Notes: generated by a model from the sequence alone, not told the origin. Positions 22,937 through 36,653 are shown, numbered from the stretch's first letter. The stretch is DNA of 64,000 nucleotides from Pempheris klunzingeri (GCF_042242105.1 NC_092012.1:33385978-33449977), one strand, 5' to 3'. Numbers and translations are program-made.

Positions 22937-25900
22937 TCAAATCCTTCTAGCTTTGCGCGGGCGGCATCCGTTGTGTGGCACGGGGGTGTTGTCAGTGATC
23001 GATACCACCGTCAGGCCTCCCATCGTCAGGCCTTTGATCGCAGGCTGCACAACAGAGGAAAATGCACTCATTCACTAACAGCGCTAACGGGAACAGATCA
23101 AGACGTGCGTGTCTGCTTTTAATTATCATATAATTATTTAATTATCCTTTAAAGACTGAATTTAATTAGAGGTCTTATTTCTTCATGCAGTGGCGGCTTC
23201 ATTTCAGTCCAGTCGTCATTGCACTCCCATTATTACATCAGGAGAGAACGGGTCATGTTTCACGTTCATCCTACTTCACCCTTCACTCTCTACACGTTCA
23301 TTAGCTCGCCTGTAACATGAAACATGAACAGTTTGTTTAATCGAATCAATTAGTCGGTCAACAGGAAATTGAGTAATCGTCTAAATATTTGCTGGTTCCA
23401 GCTTTTAAAATGTGCCAATTTTATGCTCGAATTAATTTTCTATATTTAATCACTGGGTTTTGGACTGTTGGTCAGACAAAACAAAGTATTTGAAGATGTC
23501 ACTTCTTAAGTGCTGGGAAATTGTAATTTGCATTTTTCACTATTTTGACATTTTATAGACTAAAGAAATTAAAAAAATAATTGTTTAGATCAATTCAATC
23601 AATTATTAAAATAATATAGTTGTTACAACATACAATATTTCCAAAGATTAAATAATATTCACAACCATTTAATACTGAGGCCCACAGACCCGCTGTGATG
23701 GGATCACAAGGCAATAATGCACAACAGTCACATATTTTCTTCTTCTACTCACCAGACGTCCAGGACCGATGCCTTTGACCACCACACGGACAAACTTCAA
23801 CCCCTTCCCTGAGGCTTTCTGTTCAGGAGAAGAGACACAAAGAGGACTGATGTCTACACGTGGAAGTGAAGTACTTCAGCATTAGGAGGACTGTGTGACG
23901 CAGAGGTTAAAGGTCAAATCATGGTCTTAAAACCATGGGTGTCAACAGATGTGATTAATAACCATAAACTATTACCATAACAATAACTGCTCTGTATGAA
24001 TAGTATTGAGATGTCTAACCAATGCCATAGTTGCAGCTACCCCATTGTCTGTTGTTTGGAGATTTGGGTAATTTTCCATCTTTCAATCACTGAGACAACA
24101 AGAGATAAAGATTGTATTTAATGTAGGTGTCATTAATTTCATTGTCAGAAATCAGTATAATTTCAAAAATGTGATTAACTGTGATAAAACACCTAATTTC
24201 TCTGTGTTTGCAGCAAATCAGTGTGACCTAAACCCTGCTGTGAGCCAGCAGTCTTCATAAATCAAGCTAATATAAAGTCTGAGTGAGCACTTAACACCAG
24301 CAGCTGCACTCTGCCTCCGTCCATAGAGAGGGCAGCTTATTTACAGCAAACACTTCATATTCAGAAATTACATGTTTCTACACATTGTGAATAGGACGGC
24401 TGTGTCCTTCACTCATATTCATCTATTTAAAAAAAGCACCCTGAACCTGATCTCGGTTACGAGTGTGACAGACAACGTGAGAACGTACCACAGCAGCAGA
24501 GAGGCCTGCAGACTGAGCAGCGATGGGCGTCGACTTCTTGATATTCTTGAAGCCTTCTGTTCCGCAGGACGTCCTCACCAGCGACAGTCCCGCGCAGTCT
24601 GTCAGCTGGATGTGTGTGCTGGTGCACGACGGGACAGTTTACCGGTCACTGACTCACAACCGATGGGCATGTTCATTTTGTGAATAATCAAAAATGTGCA
24701 TTTGATACAGGCTGTCACACTGACGACAGGTTATATGTTCCCCACAAATGATCCTACGGCATCACGCCACAGCTAATGGGTAGCGTGGTCTGTAGAGGTC
24801 TGCTTAACGTGCATCAGCTTCTTCTGGTTCAGAGGTCCTGTCCTACAAACCACTTTTTTAAATTTCACCACAGTAAGTTTAATAACTACTTATTAAAATG
24901 TAGGATTTTGATGTCACTGTCTATTCTCTATTTGACTGATTGTGTCTGTTTCTACTTGACAGACTGAAGTCATAATCTGCTGTCAAACAGCAGAGTGTAG
25001 AAATAATTGTACATATGGAACATCTTTCTTATAGCAGAGTCTCATCTGACAAGATCTTAAATAATAATAAGAAATTCTAAACTCATCTCGTCATCCCCTC
25101 AGACAGCTGAGAGGCTCTTACAGAACAAAATGCTGGTTTTGTTTTGGCTTGTCAATGAAGAAAACCGGGTGGAATAAATGTCACTGATGATGGTTCTGTT
25201 CTGTTCTGAGCTGCACTTGTGTCTGACAGGCCAGACAGGCCATCTGCTGTTACATATTCAGCTTTATTTTCAGGATCCACTGACCTAACCTGAATGATTT
25301 GAGCAACAAAAATTGACTTTCTGGGATTTAATATTGATCTCTCTGCACAGAAACAGGTTTCTGCTATTGCAAATTACTAATGTCATTCTAGAGTGAGGAA
25401 ATCTAAATACAATGTGGCATAAGTGTATTGTTTACTGTCCTTATTGTATTTTCCACTTACTTGTTGTATGTAGCTTTAATGTGAGCGATGGGTAACTCCT
25501 CAAACTTCTGTCCAGCCCATATCAAAGAACTTGGCTGACCAGGCAGTGGAGGGAAGCGGCTGGAGGATTAAAACTTTAGGTTAATATCTCATCCAACATG
25601 ATTGCTCTGCAGTAAAGTGTGCTTCTATTCATCAAGCTAAAGTTGTGTGTCGTGCTCTGACCTGAAGCCTCTGGAGGTTGTCTCGGATTTGGGGGTGGAT
25701 GCTGCGGTCTCCTGAAGCCTGGCAGCACCGGTACATAATGTCCTCTGCAGCCCACTGCTTCCACATCTGTGCACACAAAACTGCCATTAGCACCATCCTC
25801 ATTCACTTCTGTTATGTATGTCACTTCTTCAGGGCTAGCCGTTAGCTAACAGGGATGCTAGTAAACAGCGTCCAATAAAACACTTACAGAGAGCTTCCAC

Positions 25901-25976
25901 TGGCCTGTAGGGAGGCAGACAGCTGCCGGCATACGTTACTCACAGAACTAATTAATACACAATTTAATTTATACAT
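22937..25976 (-). CDS. mrps11: Small mitoribosomal subunit protein uS11m
   Basis: uS11m is a component of the mitochondrial small ribosomal subunit platform. Six minus-strand coding exons were assembled, 5' to 3': 25976-25888, 25766-25662, 25559-25461, 24618-24489, 23818-23753 and 23044-22937. The total is 597 bp including the stop, so 198 aa, against about 194 in human. All introns are GT-AG and every phase matches. Landmarks are [53 protein letters not shown] and the C-terminal [20 protein letters not shown], which are uS11 signatures. The first 40 or so residues lack acidic side chains and carry scattered Arg/Lys, as expected of a mitochondrial presequence. The start ATG (25976-25974) is the least certain part: it was chosen because it is in frame, gives the expected length and yields a presequence. 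The other exons are secure. The gene is head to head with mrpl46. Confidence 0.93.
23335..23635 (+). repeat. Decayed 'ttaatcgattaat' teleost repeat, copy B
   Basis: This lies in the last intron of mrps11. It contains 'tcaattagtcggtcaac', 'gacaaaacaaagtatttgaa', 'catttttcactattttgaca' and 'ttatagactaaagaaatt', phrases of a common teleost repeat as I remember it. It appears to be the reverse-orientation relative of the copy at 8440-8625. Confidence 0.45.
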
Positions 25977-26584
25977 GTTTGAAAACGTCTATAATTAAAT
26001 TCAGGCAGTCAGACAGTTAGCTCCCTAACACCCAACAAACGTGACATTGACAATGTTGCTAATTCAGACTAGACCATTACTGTCTATTTTTTAGGGGAGG
26101 CACGGTCATAATATTATTATTACTACTGCGGATACAATCGTCACTTGAAAAAAATCAATCGTAAAACATGTAAGTTATGAAATATATGTCAAAATATATT
26201 TATATAGCACGTAAAATTGGATGTTTCCTTTTCCAAGTATATTAACATTTGTTTCCACCCCCATTTTATTTCTGAATAGACTGGTCGATATTTTGCACAG
26301 AATTGTGGGTAGAAGCAGAAGTATGCCGCCTTCAGGTACTTCTAAAAACCCTTGTAAATATGAAATTTTAATGGTGAACACTCGCTTTTAGCCTTCAGCC
26401 CATAACCAATTTGCCCCGAGCTCCATTGAAACTAAAACAGAAGACACTACATCGGTCACCGATAATGTCTTAATGTTGTTTTCTGGGATCAAAAAGGAAA
26501 TAACGTAAATCCCATTCACATTCTCCATACGGAGTTGGCAGCGCCACGATTTTTTTACACGTACACTAAACACCACAGAAGAAG
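25977..26584. promoter_or_regulatory. Shared mrps11/mrpl46 divergent promoter region
   Basis: A gap of 608 bp separates the divergent start codons of mrps11 and mrpl46, so their 5' untranslated sequences and promoters must share it. It is AT-rich near mrps11 and less so near mrpl46. No TATA box is placed convincingly for either gene. Mammals keep the same head-to-head pair. Transcription starts cannot be read from sequence. Confidence 0.6.
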
Positions 26585-29500
26585 ATGGCTGCGCCCTGTA
26601 GCAGGATGGCGAGTAGGTCTCTGTCACAGTTTGTGTCTTGTTTAAGCAGGTCAGCGGTTGGAAGGACGGGACTTCGTCGGTGTAGCAGCACTTCTGAATG
26701 TCGGGCCACTTTGCGGAGCACAGGTGTGCTGGAGAGGACGACTTCTCCGTGGACTCTGATGGCAGCGGTGTGTCTGCAAAGGCTCCCGGTCATTTCAGCG
26801 GACATGAGCCCGATAGAGCAGGACTTCAAGCAGATGATGCAGCAGGTGAGTTCATCCAACACCAAAGATGGTTGTTATTCAGGTTTGTCACCTGTGCATT
26901 ACAACAGGTAACCATCATGAGCAAAAGTAGCCCATGTTCATGTTGTTTAGCGCTTATAACCAGTGAAATGTGATTAAAAACCTCCTCTGACTATCTGGGG
27001 AACCTCTTAAACCCAACATACTGCTGGTAATCCATCTAATATGACCAAACAGCATGTTGTGAAAGGGTGTGAGCAACAATCTCTAATTTGTGCTGTGTGT
27101 CCTCACCCTCCATTAATGTCAGTTAAGACTGGGAATTAATTATTGATTATTTGATTCTGATCTTTTATTAGAAACATAGAAACAAACAGTCTGATCTCAA
27201 ACATATTAGTTTTACTGTAACTTAATTTTCATCAGACTTCATTTACCAGTAAGCTGATTGTAGTACATTTAGATATACATAGGTGTATAGAGAGTGATGT
27301 GTCAGATATTTAGGGGTTTTGTAGGTGTTGCTTTGTGCTTTAACACATTTTGTGCAGCTGTAGACTCTGATATTCATCATGTAATGTGACTACGTGAAGC
27401 TGCATAGGTATGAGAGGCAGGAAGGAAACCACAATCATTAGATGACACCCAGCAACAATCTCCAAATCAGAGTTTGAGACCTCCTCTGACTTGATCTCAG
27501 ATGGAGCTGGAGAAAAGCGTGCTGTCGGACCACGAGCTGCGGCTGCTGGAAGACGCTGAGAGGATGAGTCGTAAGCAGACGGACTATTACTCCGATGACG
27601 AGGACGACGGCCGGGACCAGGAAATCATTTTGGGTCAGGACCTGGAAGACTCCTGGGAGCAGAGGCTGAAGAGCTTCCAGCCAGCGCAGAGGGTCAGAGG
27701 TCAGTACGGACAAGATGTTTGACCAGTGGGGGTGACCCATACATCAGAATATACTACAGAATGTACTGTGAATACTAGACTATTCAGCCTGTGGTTTTGC
27801 TCCAATCATGACTCTCGTAAAACAGAATGGAAAAGAAAAACCAATAACCTGCAGGCGTCACATACTGAAGGTTTGGGGAAAATTCAAAGGCACGAAAAAG
27901 ACTTTTATTACCTTCAGTAATACAAAACTGTGCAGGATTCTAATTTTTTTTTTCTTGACATTCAGGAAATGTATTCGCTCCAGCACTCCCAATTTGCATT
28001 TTATTCCCTGTGACATTTCCAAAGTTAGTGTAAATTCTACTCAGCAGTCAGAGAGAGGGAGAGAGAGATGGCTGCTGGTAAGAAGCTGACCGTCCTGTCT
28101 TTCCTTCAGCCGATGTAGATCAGGACTTGACCTCACTGGAGCGCTGCCTGGGCGACTCACTGCTGCTCCTGGCCAAGCAGCAGGTTGCCGGTGAGAAGAT
28201 GTGGCTGTTGCCTCAGACTCAGTGGCAGGAAGGAGAGACGCTGCGGCAGACGGCTGAGAGAGCCCTCGCTTCCCTGCCAGGTAACGTGGGATTAAAGAGC
28301 ATCGTTTCAGGTGTTTTATGTTAGACATGTTGGTAGCACTGTACCCATGTGCAGAGCTTCTATAGTGATTATACTGTCATCTTTCTAATTATTCTAATGC
28401 TTCCTGCTACTGTGCCTTTCTTTGTACAACCACTGGGAGTCACCAAAGTTTTCAAACCCTACACTCAGGGGCTTTAATACAAGCTCAGTTTTGCCTGGAC
28501 ATATGAGCACCCTGTTCTCCCGCTCTACATCCAGTTTACAGAAACAGCAGGTAGACCCACACTGCCATCAGAAAAGGCAGCAGTAAATGTATTCCATAAT
28601 ATAAAGTATATCATTTAACCAGTTATGGAGGTCTGTAAGATGACCCCTGTAGCAACTATGTTATCGTAAAGAGTCCACAGCTGTCCATGTAAACTGTGAG
28701 ACAGAGGGTGTAGGATGGTGTGAGAGGAAGTCAGGATTCTTCAGACTAACAAAACACAGAAAAACTGAACGCTACCTTTCTGTATTTACGCACATTTATT
28801 TAAAATGAATGTAAATGACACATTTGTGTAAAACGTATGTAAATACATGTAGAAAAGCGATGTATTGCTGTTGTCTAATGAGCTAATGCAAGGTAAAGTC
28901 ACATGTAGTTGCACTGACAGAGACCCGATGCTTCAGACTACAGTCAATTCCATCATGTTTTTAGGAAAATATTAAGAAATGACAGAGACAGGATGTTGAA
29001 GAGTGAGGAGGACGCGTGGAAACTGGTCGAAATGTGCTTCAATTAACCTCCAAAGCGAAGCTTCAGGGCAGGATGTGTGCTTCTGTTATAGGTCGTATTA
29101 TTGTCAACACGCTCAATTTGCTGCATTATTACTGAATCTACATCCTAATCTCTTTTTTGCTGCAATGACCCAGTTTTATCCTCAGGATCATTTAAGTTTA
29201 ATGTGATCTTATCTAAAATAGCTGTGTGGTGCTTCCAGTGCAGTCATCCATATTAACTACAACAAGAGGGTCAAACCGCCTTTAATTCATTTACATACGC
29301 AGCATTTTACCAGTCGTCTTCCAGCAGTTGTCGTATCCGCTCAGACCTCCAGCTAATGTCAGCTGGAGATTAGCCTCCTGTCATTTGCTGACTGGTGCTG
29401 ATCCATGAACTGGACACAGGTTTGGGGTCACAGCTATTTAACTTGTGCTGTAAAACTATATTTTTTTATCTCCTCTCTCTGCATCTGACTGAAATCAAGC

Positions 29501-30180
29501 CCTTAAGCTCTTTAAAAAAGCCCCAGTGACTGAGTATGTTAAACTGTTTCACAACACTGCTCATGAACTATTAATGTGCCAACTCCATCAATCACTCCCC
29601 ATTAGGGCTTCCCACTTGACATTAACGTGTGCCATTTGGTGCAGGGTTTTATTCAAAGTGTCTTACAGTAGCACGAGTCAATCCATTTTTAATACAGCTG
29701 GACTCAGTGAGAGTCGAGTCCCTGACACGGCTTCAGTCTTCTTGTTGAGCCAGCTGGGAGCGATGTAGATGACGTGAGATTGGATTAAAACCTAATTGAG
29801 AAACGTGTGTTGTTTTCATAGCCGAGAAACGACGCATCCGGGTAACATCACACTTAATTCCACGTTTGTACGACTGGATTAAATTCATTTGTCTCCTGCT
29901 GAATTAACCGACCGCTTCGTCTCATCCTGCAGCAGCTGGTTTCAAGGCGACTTTCCTCGGCAACGCCCCCTGCGGAGTGTACAAGTACAAACTGCCCAAG
30001 GCCGCTCGGACGGAGAGCTTGGTCGGAGCAAAGGTATTCTTCTTCAAAGCCATTCTGTTAGACAGCGGTGCCCCCGCTGCCCCAAATGCTTCTCTTCTGT
30101 GGTTGAAGAAAAGCGAACTGCAGCGCTACCTGAAACCAGTGTACACGATGAAGGTGGAGCGCTTCCTCCTGGACCTGTGA
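26585..30180 (+). CDS. mrpl46: Large mitoribosomal subunit protein mL46
   Basis: mL46 is a protein of the mitochondrial large ribosomal subunit. Four coding exons, 26585-26845, 27501-27699, 28110-28280 and 29933-30180, give 292 aa (human about 279). All junctions are GT-AG and phases agree. Residues 1 to about 45 are Arg/Ser-rich with no acidic residues until well in, as in a targeting presequence. The segment ALCLQ-like [10 protein letters not shown], then [14 protein letters not shown] and [15 protein letters not shown], follow human MRPL46 closely. The C-terminal half has the Nudix-like fold: [12 protein letters not shown] at 195-206 stands where a Nudix box would be but lacks its catalytic Glu pattern, and [14 protein letters not shown] and [12 protein letters not shown] follow. 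A second in-frame ATG is seven codons downstream; the first was chosen because it gives the fuller presequence. Confidence 0.96.
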
Positions 30181-30293
30181 CGCCTGAACACAGCACAGGG
30201 ACACTGACCCGCAGAACTTTATTTATGAGGCCCAGAAAGTTACCTTTGTGGCCTCTCTGTCGTCTTGTGTCGTAAAATGTGTTTCACTGTATC

Positions 30294-30299
30294 AATAAA
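30294..30299 (+). other. mrpl46: mrpl46 polyadenylation signal
   Basis: AATAAA lies 114 bp after the mrpl46 stop codon. It is the first canonical hexamer and implies a very short 3' untranslated region. Confidence 0.75.
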
Positions 30300-32454
30300 T
30301 TGTTTTTCCACACAAGCTGTGTACATCGTAGGGCTTTCAGAATGCAGAGCCCTCAGATCTGTCCTGTACACGACATGGCCGACATCCATATCGATGAGGT
30401 GACGTATAAAACTTCCACCAAATCATCTTAGAATTGGTCTGTGACTTGATTCTTAAGACGACGTTTGTCTGCCCACAAGTTGCTCCCTCAAGTGCTCAGT
30501 CACTCAGTGATGACCTTGTCATCCCAGCTTAATGCGCACCTTGTCACGATTAAGACTACCCATCATGCATTGTGTCCAAGGCATGAATAGTCCAATCTAG
30601 TGAAACATGCAAGAGGAAAGATAACACGGGTATGATGATGATGCCAATATATGCTGTTTGTGATAGGCCTTTTATTTTGAAATCCTCTGTACATGGAAGT
30701 ATGTATGTCAGATACAATGCATGATACGGCTGCATTTCCTCGTTCTGAGCTGCCCCAGGATCCTCCTCACTCCTCGTCTCCTCAAGGTCCATTCAAGGGA
30801 TTGAAAGATCCTCTATGATGGAGGAGGGGCAACGATTTCCAGATCAGGGGAGCAGAGAGGACGTGAGGGAGCATAAGTTAGACTAATGAAAAGCACCACG
30901 GGTGTGAATGAAGCTGTGATAGCTGATGGCAGCCATGATGTTGTGGGCATTCTAGGCAGACATGTTTGTAGTTCTCATTTTACAACATACAGGAGGCTCT
31001 GAAGAATCACAGTTATAGTGCATTCCAACACCAATGTTTCCATACCACTTAGCACGCCAAGACAAGATTTAATATGGAATATATCTATTTTTTGACTCTG
31101 CACGGCGGACAGTGCGTCCCATCGACGGAGCAGCTGAGAGAGTACAGGCGGATAACAGCAGCGTCTCTAATCAGCGTAAATTGTCACAGAAAACACAGAC
31201 ATCAATACAACTAACAGTAAAGACAACGACCCGGAAAGGTCACGCTGCAAAACAGGAATATTGATCAGAATGTGGGGAATGATGTTTTGTATCTCCAAGG
31301 CAACCATTTTTTAAAACAATATTCAAATCCTGTGCTACAGACTGAAGATGTGTGAGCAAGAGGCTCAAAGTTACATGATACATGAGCATTTAGTGTTTTT
31401 ATCTGTGAGGGCAGCTGCAGGATGTATGATTAAAGAGAAAACGTGTGGACTCGGGTTTAGTCTTTATTTAAAGTTACTTTTCTTAAAGAGTAGGACTTTT
31501 TAGCAAGATTATTATTTTTTTTAAATCATAAGTTTAGGACCATTTCTTAAAAACAACCAAATAGTACCAGCCATCAGCCAAAACCTGGAGGTTTTCCAGA
31601 TAAAATGATTGTTAGCTGAAACATGTGTCATATTAACTTAAAGCTGTAGGTGTTCTGGCTTTTCTGTGGACTGCGGCACTTAATGAGTACACATCCAGCG
31701 CTGAAAAGAGAAAATCAAATGTTGTTGCTGCTGTTTGGAGTGCACACTTAATGCTGAACTGTGTAGGCCTGGCAGGCCTGCGACAGATGAGGAGAGGAGC
31801 TCCAGCAGCAGGCTCATTCTCATTAACTAACAATAGATGGCAGTATTTGCACACCGGCCACAGGGGAGCGCGGCGAGAAGCCGTGTAATTACGCCTGTGT
31901 GGTGACCTCAGAGTGGGAGACTGCAGAGAGAGCTTTTCTGATCAACTTGGCTTCCTCTTACTCATACTGCAAATATCCATCATAGCAGGCTAATGTTCCT
32001 TTGGAATAGCTTCGATAATTTGTCTTAGGTAAAGCGCATCCTGATGTTCCCCAGCCCTTTCTCTGTGATCAGCCTGTTCTTTCTATTTGTGTCTCCGAGG
32101 ACACGGAGATATTAATACTGTAGACGTTGATATTAGATTTTTATATCTTTTAAATCTTTATTTTGATTTTATTCCTTTCTTTATGTTGCTCCGTCAGTCG
32201 GGAGATGTGAAGGTCAGAATGAGCTAATAAAAGCTATTTCTAATTGTAAGAAATTTTGGTTTGTACACAGAGCTGCTTACTGCTCTGCTGACGGCCTCCT
32301 GCTGCCCTCCTGCTAACCTCTGCCCAGTTCTTGTACCTGGCGTCAAATCAAGGTGTAATCACAGGTAAAAAAAAAAAAAAAAAGGCAACAGTGGCTGCTT
32401 TCATCTCCAAGGGGAGTCTGATGAAAGCCTCTTTACCCAGTTTGTTGTGAAAGG

Positions 32455-32650
32455 GCCTTAGAGGTTAGGGGAATTGGCTTGGGATCAGAAGGTTGCCAGT
32501 CTGGATCCTGAAACCATCAGGGAGTTGTAAGGGACCAAATGTCTCAATACCGTCCGTGGAAAACCGGTTGTCATCGTGCCCTTGAGCAAAGCACATGACC
32601 TGCTTCAGTGTCGGGCTGCAGCGCTGCTCATGCTGTGACATAACTCTATA
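32455..32650 (+). mobile_element. tRNA-derived SINE fragment
   Basis: The left part reads like a tRNA-type promoter head: 'ttggcttgggatcagaaggt' followed by 'tgccagtctggatcctg', close to A-box and B-box spacing. The body has the phrase 'gcccttgagcaaagcacatg' (consensus about ccttgagcaaggcac), typical of teleost SINEs. The 3' end is not sharply defined. A related body without a head lies at about 43645-43835. Pol III activity is unlikely given the changes in the boxes. Confidence 0.6.
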
Positions 32651-35600
32651 AATGCAGGACAGACACATTTTAAAGGGGCACCCCATCAATGCTACATGTC
32701 AAAGTCAATTTGATAGTGCTGTGAAGTACTACTTTGAAACTTTAAAATGTCCTCCATGTCTCTGGAGGAGCTTTGACTCGTCTCAGAAAATGACCCTGAT
32801 GATGCCATCAGGGAGGGTCTGACTGATACATGTTGAAGCGACTAAAACTTTTAAAATGTGTCTCTTGTGAGTCCCCCCCCCAACTTCATGGAAGTGCAAT
32901 ACTAAACCCTTTGAGTACTTCTTAAAAGTTTTAAAAAGGAGGAAATGTTTTTTGTCTGAACCCTTTTATATGATCTCTCACTGGCACTTAAAGGCGCAGT
33001 CCAGCAATACAACGTCGTACTGTCACAAAGTTGGGGGACTTGAAAGTGACACATTAAAAAGACAGTGGTCAAGAATCAAGCAGCAGAGGCACAGATTTTC
33101 ACTCCCTACCGTGGCTCCTACATTTCCCATAATGCAGCTCACAGCTACGGAAGCCCAAAGGGGATTATATTAAAATGATGAATGTAAACTTGACATTGAA
33201 AATGTAATTCCACAATAACAGTATAATTTTGCACACATGAAAATGCAATATAAACGTAAAAACAAGTCAAAAGTAAAACGTATCGCTGCTGTTTTGTGAT
33301 TAGAAAAGAGCAGAGGAGCAGAATCGCTTGTTGACTTGTGCGTAAAAATGTGTTTTGGGTGTGAACAGGGAGGCCGCTCCTGGCGGTGTCCTGTCTACAG
33401 AATGACTGACGTCCTAACTGAAGATCAACATTAATGAGAGAACTGACAGATTGGATTTTCATTTTCCTTTTGACGCCAAGAGAGCGCTGTGACATGTAAA
33501 TGCGACAGACTGGGGGCACTGTGTGGCTGATTGCATTTGAATATTGTCCAGGTCAGGTCTTTCAAAATGAAATGCCAAATGCTGTTTTCAATTCCATTTT
33601 CAAATTGTTAGAAGACAAATTGATTAAATCAAATTGCAGTATTTATATTGCATTTTAACTTTAAAATTTGAATAAGCACCTGAATATTGTCCACTGTACG
33701 GCAGGATGCTACTTTGAAAATTAAATGTCAAACAGTTATTCCATTTTCATTATAATGTGGTTGTAGAACGCCCATGCACGTATCTAAATATGAAAATGCA
33801 GATTGGATTATTGCATTTTTGTTAAATATTTATCTCAAATAACACAGACCACATCCGATTGTGCAATTACATTTTCATTTTCAACTTTAAATTATGATTT
33901 TAATATAGTACCCTGTGGGCTTCCGTACTAGATTTCCTCTATTGCCTCTACCTCCATGCCCCACTTTGCAAACTTTTGGTCTCCAACCCCAAATTGAGAC
34001 ACCCCTGATGATTTCACTGTGATGACTCAGAGCATAATTCAACTTGTTTCCACAGGCAGATTAGTATTCGAGAACTAAAGTGAAATCTTTTTCCTGATTT
34101 TCTAGAGCTAATTGATTAATTCCCGACTGTCTCCAAACAGAAATTAAAATGAAAAATGTGTATCATGAGCTCTATTGGTTTGTTTTATGATGGGGATTTC
34201 CCTGTTGATTAATATCTGTTGATATTAACATCAGTATCAGATACAGACTCGCCAATTGCGAAACACCTGCACAGGTAGAGGATCATGACTTCACTTCGGT
34301 GAAGCATCTCCTCCTGTCGGAGACTGAGCCACAGTCTACCTCTTCATCCAATTAAATAGCACATGATAGCACCAGGATAACAAATGTCAACAGAAAGGTC
34401 CTGCAATTTTTCGCCACTGAAAAGGGTAAAAGGGAGACGGTAAATGCCGCGGATGAGGCCCGTGGAGGTGGCTGATGGCCACTTTTGAAGCCCTGCTGCA
34501 GCTTTGGAAACTGTTGCACGTAGAGCAGAGGATGTTACTGCTCCGCTACACTGTCACGTCCACACTGGCCTCATTCTCACTGGGGATTTCAGACTGATTT
34601 TAAAGGAGCCACTGACTTTTTTAACCTTATTCTGATGATCCTTTGAAGTTCAATGCACAGAGCAAGGCACTGCTTGGCTGAGGGGCTCAGCTCCATTAGG
34701 GTGACCTGTGCTAAGAATAGTAGGCCTGCTCTCACTTCTAGCACTGTCGGCCACTGTCAGGGGTAAGTGTACCAAATACTGAGCTGTATCACTTCCTCAC
34801 TTGCTTGATGGCACATCATATGCATATATTGCATAGCGAGTCTTCTATAAATAGCTATAATTGTATTCTGCACTGATAAAAATCCACACAATTTGGTGGC
34901 AGTTCAGTGAAAATGGGCTCAGAGCAACAGAGCACGGAGTCAAAGTTCTCCACTCTGACCTGTCAGTGTCATCTGCAGTTATAAAGAACGGCTGGCTCCA
35001 GAAGACAGCAGCCATCTGTGGGAAACAGGGCAGCTCTGTTTGGAGTCAGCCTGACTTAGTGAGATTAAAGGACAGCTCTGCATCTCCACTCCCATAAAAA
35101 CCACCCCACTCAACTATGTTTACCCACTGCAGCTTTTTTCATTTTATGCAAATCTCTTATTACTGGGAGGAAAGTAAGCGGGCCGGTCGCTCACAGCAGC
35201 TTACCAAAACGTTTGATAAATCAGCTTATTAAGACTCTTTATGTAACACGCAACAAAGCACAGAAACATGCAGGTAAAGGAGTGCAGCTCAAAGCAAGGC
35301 TTCTGTATCCCGACTGAGCTGGACCACCTTAAGCACCTTAAGCACCTCCCTCCTTAGTCCCACTCTCCCACCATGCAATGCTACCAGCACTGCACTATAT
35401 TTCTTGCCCTTAATCATTCAGTGACAGTCAGCTAAGCACGCACACTTTCAGCCCCATCCTGCTTTGCCTTCACACAGCTGCACCCACTGAAACAGAGGTC
35501 TGCCAACAGAGTTTTGCTTTTTTGTGAGCTACCATTAAAGTGTGTGCACTCGCCACTGTTTCTGCTTCTTAAGCACCTAACAAAAGATTCAACATTACAG

Positions 35601-36611
35601 TCATTGCACACAGTAAGCACCAGTAAAACAAAATGCAATTTAGCATCTTACCAGATACTGCAAAACTGTAGAGATAAACTAAACATGAAATCTACCAGGG
35701 TGGAAAGGGGGAAAGACTTGGTAAGATGTATTGAAGCTGTCAGCAAATCAATATCTGGGAAAAAAAATATAAAAATTAAAACTCCACAATGTGATTTCAG
35801 ATCTTACATTTTCTTCATGATTCCATGGAAAAACATGCTTAAATATTCAACAATCAAAGTTAGAAGTTCAGAAATGTATCCAACAAACTACGTTTTTGTT
35901 GATTAATAATAAACTCAGCTAATCTGCTTGGTCAGGTGTTTGTGGCTGTGGTTTGATCATATGAAAGACCAACTAGAAAAAGCCGGTTAGAATGTAGCTA
36001 GCTAGATTATATATTCAGCTCTATGTACTGACGATATCTGACGTGGAACCTGCAGCAAACACGGTGGGAAAAAACATAATATTTTGATTTCATTTCATTT
36101 CATTTTGAGTCTCGTGTTGTTAGATGCTGATTGGAGCACAGAAGTGTGTGATCTGTGTGTCGTCTTTTCCACCTGACCTCCCCACAGACAAAAATACAAA
36201 CACATTTCTCAAGTGAAATAACCAACTGTGTTCTGATTTGGGCAGAAAGTTGTGTCTTCACGTAGGCTACCACTGCTCAAAGTAAGAGGCTGATAGCAAA
36301 GGTATGTTTTTAGGGCCTTTAATATCTTAAACTAGCACTGGAGGTACCGCTCTCATGTCTGACAGACATGAACGCTTTGATGGTAGGAAGCTTCACCAGC
36401 AGGATGCTCAAGCTTTCTCGAATCGCAGTTTTTTCCAGTGCGCCGTCACCACGAAACTCCCAGAATCCTGTGCTCAGTTATACATTTCCAGAACAAAGTA
36501 TTCCTACTATGAGAGCAGACTCTTTAACCGTGGCAGTGTTTAGAGAAAATGCAACAAATGCAGCACCCGCTGCACTGCTGAAGGCTTTCTAACAGCCGTG
36601 GTGGCAGGCTG

Positions 36612-36653
36612 GAGGAGGAGGTGATGGGAGGAGGAGGAGGAGGAGGAGGAGCT
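36612..36653. repeat. (GGA)n microsatellite
   Basis: The run is about 40 bp of nearly pure GGA units with one interruption (ggtgatggg). The strand with GGA is fully purine. No gene context is visible. Confidence 0.85.

Noticed and set aside
25888..25904. 17-bp microexon in mrps11
   Set aside because: The acceptor before it is good, but no upstream coding exon that would splice to it was found. Reading through to the ATG at 25976 gives the right length and a plausible presequence. It is kept only as an alternative in the findings.
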